Shown here: positions 56,841-64,000 of the stretch, piece after piece
Layout of the letters: the number at the start of each line of letters is the position of its first letter
How positions within the stretch are numbered: the stretch's first letter is position 1
Assembly (NCBI GenBank): GCA_037577475.1
Contig: JBAGJB010000184.1
Coordinates: 186,001-250,000, forward strand
Reading direction: 5' to 3'
DNA from: Chaunax sp. Z400
Taxonomy: Eukaryota > Chordata > Actinopteri > Lophiiformes > Chaunacidae
DNA length: 64,000 nt
The notes under the pieces: model-generated
Databases searched by the model: none
Told to the model about the DNA's origin: nothing
The model's input: only the letters and a program-made list of their open reading frames with translations
Made by a program: the position numbers and the translations under genes

Positions 56841-59800
56841 CACACAAACCTATAGGCTCAATAACAACACAAACCTATAGGCCCATTATAACAACAACAC
56901 AAACCTATAGGCCCATTATAACAACAACACAAACCTATAGACTCAATATAAAAACAACAAAAACCTATAGGATCAATACAACAACACCACAAACCTATAG
57001 GACCAATAGAACAACACCACAAACCTATAGGACCAATAGAACAACAACACAAACCTATAGGCTCAATATAGCAACACAAACCTATATTCTCATTATAACA
57101 ACAACACAAACCTATATTCTCATTATAACAACAACACAAACCTATAGGCTCAATAACAACACAAACCTATAGGCTCATGATAACAACAACACAAACCTAT
57201 AGGCTCAATAGAACAACAACACAAACCTATAGGCTCATTATAACAACAACACAAACCTATAGGATCAATAGAACAACACAAACCTATAGGATCAATAGAA
57301 CAACACAAACCTATAGGATCAATAGAACAACACCACAAACCTATAGGCTCAATATGACAACAACACAAACCTATAGGCTCAATATAACAACAACACAAAC
57401 CTATAGGCTCAATATAACAACAACACAAACCTATAGAGTCATTATAACAACTACACAAACCTATAGGCTCATTATAACAACAACACAAACGTATAGGCTC
57501 AATGTAACCACACACAAACCTATAGACTCATTATAACAACAACACAAACCTATAGGATCAATAGAACAACAACACAAACCTATAGGCTCAATATAACAAC
57601 AGCACAAACCTATAGGCTCAATATAACAACAGCACAAACCTATAGGATCGTTATAACAACAACACAAACCTATAGACTCGTTATAACAACAACACAAACC
57701 TATAGGGTCAATATAGCAACACAAACCTATAGGGTCAATATAGCAACACAAACCTATAGGGTCAATATAGCAACACAAACCTATAGAGTCATTATAACAA
57801 CAACACAAACCTATAGGCTAAATAACAACACAAACCTATAGGCTCATTATAACAACAACACAAACCTATAGGATCAATAGAACAACAACACAAACCTATA
57901 GACTCAATAGAACAACACAAACCTATAGGCTCATTATAACAACACAAACCTATAGGCTCATTATAACAACAACACAAACCTATAGGCTCAATAGAACAAC
58001 ACAAACCTATAGCCTCAAGAACAACACAAACCTATAGCCTCAAGAACAACACAAACCTATAGCCTCAATAACAACACAAACCTATAGGCTCATTATAACA
58101 ACAACACAAACCTATAGGCTCAGTGTAACAACAACACAAACCTATAGGCTCAGTGTAACAACAACACAAACCTATAGACTCATTATAACAACAACACAAA
58201 CCTATAGGCTCATTATAACAACAACACAAACCTATAGCCTCAATAACAACACAAACCTATAGGCCCATTATAACAACAACACAAACCTATAGGCCCATTA
58301 TAACAACAACACAAACCTATAGGCTCATTATAACAACAAGACAAACCTATAGGCTCAATGTCACCACACACAAACCTATAGGCTCATTATAACAACAGCA
58401 CAAACCTATAGGCTCAATAGAACAACAGCACAAACCTATAGGCTCATTATAACAACAACACAAACCTATAGGCTCAGTGTAACAACAACATAAACCTATA
58501 GACTCATTATAACAACAACACAAACCTATAGGCTCATTATAACAACAAGACAAACCTATAGGCTCAATGTCACCACACACAAACCTATAGGCTCAATATA
58601 ACAACAACACAAACCTATAGGCTCAAAAACAACACAAACCTATAGGCTCATTATAACAACAACACAAACCTATAGGCTCAATAGAACAACAACACAAACC
58701 TATAGGCTCAATAGAACAACAACACAAACCTATAGGCTCATTATAACAACAACACAAACCTATAGGATCAATACAACAACACCACAAACCAATAGGATCA
58801 ATAGAACAACAACAAAAACCTATAGGCTCAATATGACAACACCACAAACCTATAGGATCAATAGAACAACAACGCAAAACTATGGGCTCAATGTAACAAC
58901 AACACAAACCTATAGGCTCAATATAGCAACACAAACCTATATTCTCATTATAACAACAACACAAACCTATAGGCTCATTATAACAACAAGACAAACCTAT
59001 AGGCTCAATGTCACCACACACAAACCTATAGGCTCAATAACAACACACACCTATAGGCCCATTATAACAACAACACAAACCTATAGACTCAATATAAAAA
59101 CAACAAAAACCTATAGGATCAATACAACAACACCACAAACCTATAGGACCAATAGAACAACAACACAAACCTATAGGATCAATAGAACACAAACCTATAG
59201 GCTCAATATAGCAACACAAACCTATATTCTCATTATAACAACAACACAAACCTATAGGCTCAATAAAAAACACAAACCTATAGGCTCAATGTCACCACAC
59301 ACAAACCTATATGCTCAATAACAACACAAACCTATAGGCTCATGATAACAACAACACAAACCTATAGGCTCAATAGAACAACAACACAAACCTATAGGCT
59401 CATTATAACAACAACACAAACCTATAGGATCAATAGAACAACACAAACCTATAGGCTCAATATGACAACAACACAAACCTATAGGGTCATTATGACAACA
59501 ACACAAACCTATAGGCTCAATATAACAACAACACAAACCTATAGGATCAATAGAACAACAACACAAACCTATAGGATCAATAGAACAACAACACAAACCT
59601 ATAGGCTCAATATAACAACAGCACAAACCTATAGGCTCAATATAACAACAGCACAAACCTATAGGCTCAAAAACAACACAAACCTATAGGCTCATTATAA
59701 CAACAACACAAACCTATAGGCTCAATAACAACACAAACCTATAGGCCCATTATAACAACAACACAAACCTATAGGCCCATTATAACAACAACACAAACCT

Positions 59801-62285
59801 ATAGACTCAATATAAAAACAACAAAAACCTATAGGATCAATACAACAACACCACAAACCTATAGGACCAATAGAACAACACCACAAACCTATAGGACCAA
59901 TAGAACAACAACACAAACCTATAGGCTCAATATAGCAACACAAACCTATATTCTCATTATAACAACAACACAAACCTATATTCTCATTATAACAACAACA
60001 CAAACCTATAGGCTCAATAACAACACAAACCTATAGGCTCATGATAACAACAACACAAACCTATAGGCTCAATAGAACAACAACACAAACCTATAGGCTC
60101 ATTATAACAACAACACAAACCTATAGGATCAATAGAACAACACAAACCTATAGGATCAATAGAACAACACAAACCTATAGGATCAATAGAACAACACCAC
60201 AAACCTATAGGCTCAATATGACAACAACACAAACCTATAGGCTCAATATAACAACAACACAAACCTATAGGCTCAATATAACAACAACACAAACCTATAG
60301 AGTCATTATAACAACTACACAAACCTATAGGCTCATTATAACAACAACACAAACGTATAGGCTCAATGTAACCACACACAAACCTATAGACTCATTATAA
60401 CAACAACACAAACCTATAGGATCAATAGAACAACAACACAAACCTATAGGCTCAATATAACAACAGCACAAACCTATAGGCTCAATATAACAACAGCACA
60501 AACCTATAGGATCGTTATAACAACAACACAAACCTATAGACTCATTATAACAACAACACAAACCTATAGGGTCAATATAGCAACACAAACCTATAGGGTC
60601 AATATAGCAACACAAACCTATAGAGTCATTATAACAACAACACAAACCTATAGGCTAAATAACAACACAAACCTATAGGCTCATTATAACAACAACACAA
60701 ACCTATAGGATCAATAGAACAACAACACAAACCTATAGACTCAATAGAACAACACAAACCTATAGGCTCAATAACAACACAAACCTATAGGCTCATTATA
60801 ACAACAACACAAACCTATAGGCTCAATAGAACAACACAAACCTATAGCCTCAAGAACAACACAAACCTATAGCCTCAAGAACAACACAAACCTATAGCCT
60901 CAATAACAACACAAACCTATAGGCTCATTATAACAACAACACAAACCTATAGGCTCAGTGTAACAACAACACAAACCTATAGACTCATTATAACAACAAC
61001 ACAAACCTATAGGCTCATTATAACAACAACACAAACCTATAGCCTCAATAACAACACAAACCTATAGGCCCATTATAACAACAACACAAACCTATAGGCC
61101 CATTATAACAACAACACAAACCTATAGGCTCATTATAACAACAAGACAAACCTATAGGCTCAATGTCACCACACACAAACCTATAGGCTCATTATAACAA
61201 CAGCACAAACCTATAGGCTCAATAGAACAACAGCACAAACCTATAGGCTCATTATAACAACAGCACAAACCTATAGGCTCATTATAACAACAACACAAAC
61301 CTATAGGCTCAGTGTAACAACAACATAAACCTATAGACTCATTATAACAACAACACAAACCTATAGGCTCATTATAACAACAAGACAAACCTATAGGCTC
61401 AATGTCACCACACACAAACCTATAGGCTCAATATAACAACAACACAAACCTATAGGCTCAAAAACAACACAAACCTATAGGCTCATTATAACAACAACAC
61501 AAACCTATAGGCTCAATAGAACAACAACACAAACCTATAGGCTCAATAGAACAACAACACAAACCTATAGGCTCATTATAACAACAACACAAACCTATAG
61601 ACTCAATATAACAACAACAAAAACCTATAGGATCAATACAACAACACCACAAACCAATAGGATCAATAGAACAACAACAAAAACCTATAGGCTCAATATG
61701 ACAACACCACAAACCTATAGGATCAATAGAACAACAACGCAAAACTATGGGCTCAATGTAACAACAACACAAACCTATAGGCTCAATATAGCAACACAAA
61801 CCTATATTCTCATTATAACAACAACACAAACCTATAGGCTCATTATAACAACAAGACAAACCTATAGGCTCAATGTCACCACACACAAACCTATAGGCTC
61901 AATAACAACACACACCTATAGGCCCATTATAACAACAACACAAACCTATAGACTCAATATAAAAACAACAAAAACCTATAGGATCAATACAACAACACCA
62001 CAAACCTATAGGACCAATAGAACAACAACACAAACCTATAGGATCAATAGAACACAAACCTATAGGCTCAATATAGCAACACAAACCTATATTCTCATTA
62101 TAACAACAACACAAACCTATAGGCTCAATAACAACACAAACCTATAGGCTCAATGTCACCACACACAAACCTATATGCTCAATAACAACACAAACCTATA
62201 GGCTCATGATAACAACAACACAAACCTATAGGCTCAATAGAACAACAACACAAACCTATAGGCTCATTATAACAACAACACAAAC
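56841..62285 (+). repeat. Two tandem 2.86-kb higher-order repeats
   Basis: Copy 1 runs from about 56,841 to 59,704 and copy 2 from about 59,705 to 62,285, with an offset of 2,864. Shared landmarks are paired GGCCCATTA, paired GGACCAATAG and paired TATATTCTC units, AACGTATAGG (about 57,489 and 60,353), the CAACTACAC unit, paired GGCCCATTA again (about 58,261 and 61,065), AACTATGGGCTC and TATATGCTC (59,304 and 62,168). They differ by whole units: an extra GGGTCAATATAGC unit and a GACTCGTTA change in copy 1, and an extra GGCTCATTA unit near 61,255 in copy 2. Confidence 0.84.
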
Positions 62286-64000
62286 CTATAGGCTCAATAG
62301 AACAACAACACAAACCTATAGCCTCAATAACAACACAAACCTATAGGCTCATTATAACAACACAAACCTATAGACTCAATATAACAACAACAAAAACCTA
62401 TAGGATCAATACAACAAAACCACAAACCAATAGGATCAATAGAACAACAACAAAAACCTATAGGCTCAATATGACAACACCACAAACCTATAGGGTCATT
62501 ATGACAACAACACAAACCTATAGGCTCAATATAACAACAACACAAACCTATAGAGTCATTATAACAACTACACAAACCTATAGGCTCATTATAACAACAA
62601 CACAAACCTATAGGCTCAATGTAACCACACACAAACCTATAGACTCATTATAACAACAACACAAACCTATAGGCTCAATATAACAACAGCACAAACCTAT
62701 AGGCTCAATATAACAACAGCACAAACCTATAGGATCGTTATAACAACAACACAAACCTATAGACTCATTATAACAACAACACAAACCTATAGGGTCAATA
62801 TAGCAACACAAACCTATAGCCTCAATAACAACACAAACCTATAGGCTCATTATAACAACAACACAAACCTATAGGATCAATACAACAACACCACAAACCA
62901 ATAGGATCAATAGAACAACAACAAAAACCTATAGGCTCAATATGACAACACCACAAACCTATAGGATCAATAGAACAACAACGCAAAACTATGGGCTCAA
63001 TGTAACAACAACACAAACCTATAGGCTCAATATAGCAACACAAACCTATATTCTCATTATAACAACAAGACAAACCTATAGGCTCAATGTCACCACACAC
63101 AAACCTATAGGCTCAATAACAACACAAACCTATAGGCCCATTATAACAACAACACAAACCTATAGACTCAATATAAAAACAACAAAAACCTATAGGATCA
63201 ATACAACAACACCACAAACCTATAGGACCAATAGAACAACAACACAAACCTATAGGATCAATAGAACACAAACCTATAGGCTCAATATAGCAACACAAAC
63301 CTATATTCTCATTATAACAACAACACAAACCTATAGGCTCAATAACAACACAAACCTATAGGCTCAATGTCACCACACACAAACCTATATGCTCAATAAC
63401 AACACAAACCTATAGGCTCATGATAACAACAACACAAACCTATAGGCTCAATAGAACAACAACACAAACCTATAGGCTCATTATAACAACAACACAAACC
63501 TATAGGATCAATAGAACAACACAAACCTATAGGCTCAATATGACAACAACACAAACCTATAGGGTCATTATGACAACAACACAAACCTATAGGCTCAATA
63601 TAACAACACAAACCTATAGAGTCATTATAACAACTACACAAACCTATAGGCTCATTATAACAACAACACAAACCTATAGGCTCAATGTAACCACACACAA
63701 ACCTATAGACTCATTATAACAACAACACAAACCTATAGGATCAATAGAACAACAACACAAACCTATAGGCTCAATATAACAACAGCACAAACCTATAGGC
63801 TCAATATAACAACAGCACAAACCTATAGGATCGTTATAACAACAACACAAACCTATAGACTCATTATAACAACAACACACACCTATAGGGTCAATATAGC
63901 AACACAAACCTATAGAGTCATTATAACAACAACACAAACCTATAGGCTAAATAACAACACAAACCTATAGGCTCATTATAACAACAACACAAACCTATAG
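61899..64000 (+). repeat. 1.21-kb-offset repeat at the right edge, running off the window
   Basis: The series GGCCCATTA, GACTCAATATAAAAAC, GGATCAATACAAC, GGACCAATAG, the short GGATCAATAGAACAC unit, TATATTCTC, the GTCACCACACAC unit and TATATGCTC occurs at 61,899-62,190 and again at 63,113-63,404 (offset 1,214). A shorter AACTATGGGCTC segment precedes the second copy (about 62,985). The last bases (63,940-64,000) are ordinary units, and the array continues beyond the window. Confidence 0.8.

Larger units (their letters stand above)
1..64000 (+). repeat. Continuous 30-bp-class satellite array filling the whole window
   Basis: Every line of the window is built from head-to-tail units that share the block CACAAACCTATAG. 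This is followed by a variable block (GCTCATTATAAC is the commonest; GCTCAATATAAC, GATCAATAGAAC, GACTCATTATAAC, GGGTCATTATAAC and others also occur) and an AAC/ACA tail. The dominant length is 30 bp. Frequent shorter units are 27 bp (GGTCAATATAGC and GATCAATAGAAC types), 25 bp (GCTCAATAAC, GCTAAATAAC, GCCTCAAGAAC types) and 29 bp (GTCACCACACAC and GTAACCACACAC types). Rarer units are 22, 23, 24, 28 and 31 bp. I saw no unit in reverse orientation and no interrupting unique sequence, and the array runs off both ends. The CCTATAGG core is an 8-bp palindrome. No gene, tRNA, rRNA or transposon signature is visible anywhere. A eukaryotic satellite is the best explanation; the species is not identifiable. 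Confidence 0.97.

Noticed and set aside
195..63937. Dozens of open frames of 60-417 codons on both strands as genes
   Set aside because: All translate the same decapeptide repeat. Frame-breaking 25-, 29-, 22- and 23-bp units are scattered at regular places, the minus-strand starts I checked are TTG or GTG rather than ATG, opposite-strand frames overlap fully, and no unique domain or leader is present.
1..64000. CRISPR array (30-bp repeats with partly variable segments)
   Set aside because: The repeats are head to tail with no independent spacers. The 'variable' part is drawn from about twenty recurrent types, there are no cas genes, and an array of around two thousand units of this kind is far from any CRISPR structure.
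1..64000. Cysteine-rich secreted or toxin-like repeat protein on the minus strand (CCCYNEPIGL)
   Set aside because: The CCC comes from the AAC/ACA tail read in antisense and PIG from the palindromic core. Loss and gain of non-triplet units shows no protection of the frame, and no signal peptide precedes any frame.
1..64000. Bacterial-type promoters (TATAAT on the minus strand within GCTCATTATAAC units)
   Set aside because: The motif arises in every unit of that type, without a spaced -35 element or a downstream gene. It is a composition by-product, though it could give spurious expression in a cloning host.
1..64000. Telomeric repeat or degenerate telomere
   Set aside because: No TTAGGG, TTTAGGG, TTAGG or related short G-rich repeat appears. 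The AACC in each unit is part of a 30-bp period, not a 5-8-bp one.
1..64000. CENP-B box or known centromeric satellite
   Set aside because: I could not find the TTCG-NNNN-A-NN-CGGG-type box, CpG is almost absent, and the period does not match the classic 150-180 bp monomers. A centromeric role remains possible but unsupported.
1..64000. Transposon or retroelement remnants, tRNA or rRNA genes between repeats
   Set aside because: Reading through the window I found no stretch longer than about one unit that is not a recognisable variant of the satellite.
1..64000. Large hairpins or inverted repeats
   Set aside because: All units share one orientation. The only dyad is the short CCTATAGG palindrome, often broken by variants such as CCTATAGA, CCTATACA or CCTATATT.

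Overview
All 64,000 bases are one uninterrupted tandem-repeat (satellite) array. I found no unique sequence, no credible gene, no RNA gene, no transposon and no CRISPR array. Both window edges cut through repeat units, so the true array is longer than 64 kb. The basic unit is about 30 bp. It has a nearly invariant half, CACAAACCTATAG, and a variable half such as GCTCATTATAAC, closed by a short AAC/ACA tail. Besides 30 bp, the units come in lengths of 22, 23, 24, 25, 27, 28, 29 and 31 bp. At about 29 bp each this is roughly 2,200 units (an estimate, not a count). Every unit I read lies in the same orientation. The consensus unit has 14 A, 8 C, 6 T and 2 G (33% GC), so the plus strand is strongly A/C-rich throughout.

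The real information is in the order of the unit variants. About twenty variants (for example GGCTCATTA, GGATCAATAG, GACTCATTA, GGGTCAATATAG, TATATGCTC, TATACACTC, CCTAGAGG, CACTTTCC) act like letters, and long strings of them recur almost unchanged. These strings form nested, irregular higher-order repeats (HORs). Sizes I can measure from exact offsets are about 207-209, 456, 709, 1,082, 1,214, 1,270, 1,650, 2,046, 2,356, 2,717, 2,864, 3,429, 5,189 and 6,249 bp, plus long-range copies at offsets of 12,291, 25,059 and 28,230 bp.

Layout. About 1-12.2 kb holds a 5.19-kb tandem pair, and each member contains 1,082-bp sub-repeats. About 12.3-15.1 kb repeats the window start at offset 12,291. About 15.1-20.9 kb is a more mixed zone with 209-, 456- and 709-bp duplications. 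About 20.9-32.4 kb is a ladder of 1.65-kb and then 2.72-kb HORs. About 30.0-35.2 kb is a third 5.19-kb copy. About 35.5-47.2 kb holds 2,046-, 3,429- and 2,356-bp tandem HORs. About 47.7-48.6 kb is a mosaic block. About 48.6-64 kb is a related but more diverged domain with 6.25-, 1.27-, 2.86- and 1.21-kb HORs.

The organism cannot be identified. An array of this size, homogeneity and HOR complexity, with no genes, is most like heterochromatic, centromeric or subtelomeric satellite DNA of a eukaryote. That is inference. The array has one open frame on each strand, exactly codon-on-codon antisense to each other (plus TTTQTYRLII, minus CCCYNEPIGL), so many long ORFs appear. I regard these as by-products of the 30-bp (multiple of three) period. 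They are broken by 25-, 29- and 22-bp units, and the minus-strand ORFs I checked begin only at TTG or GTG.
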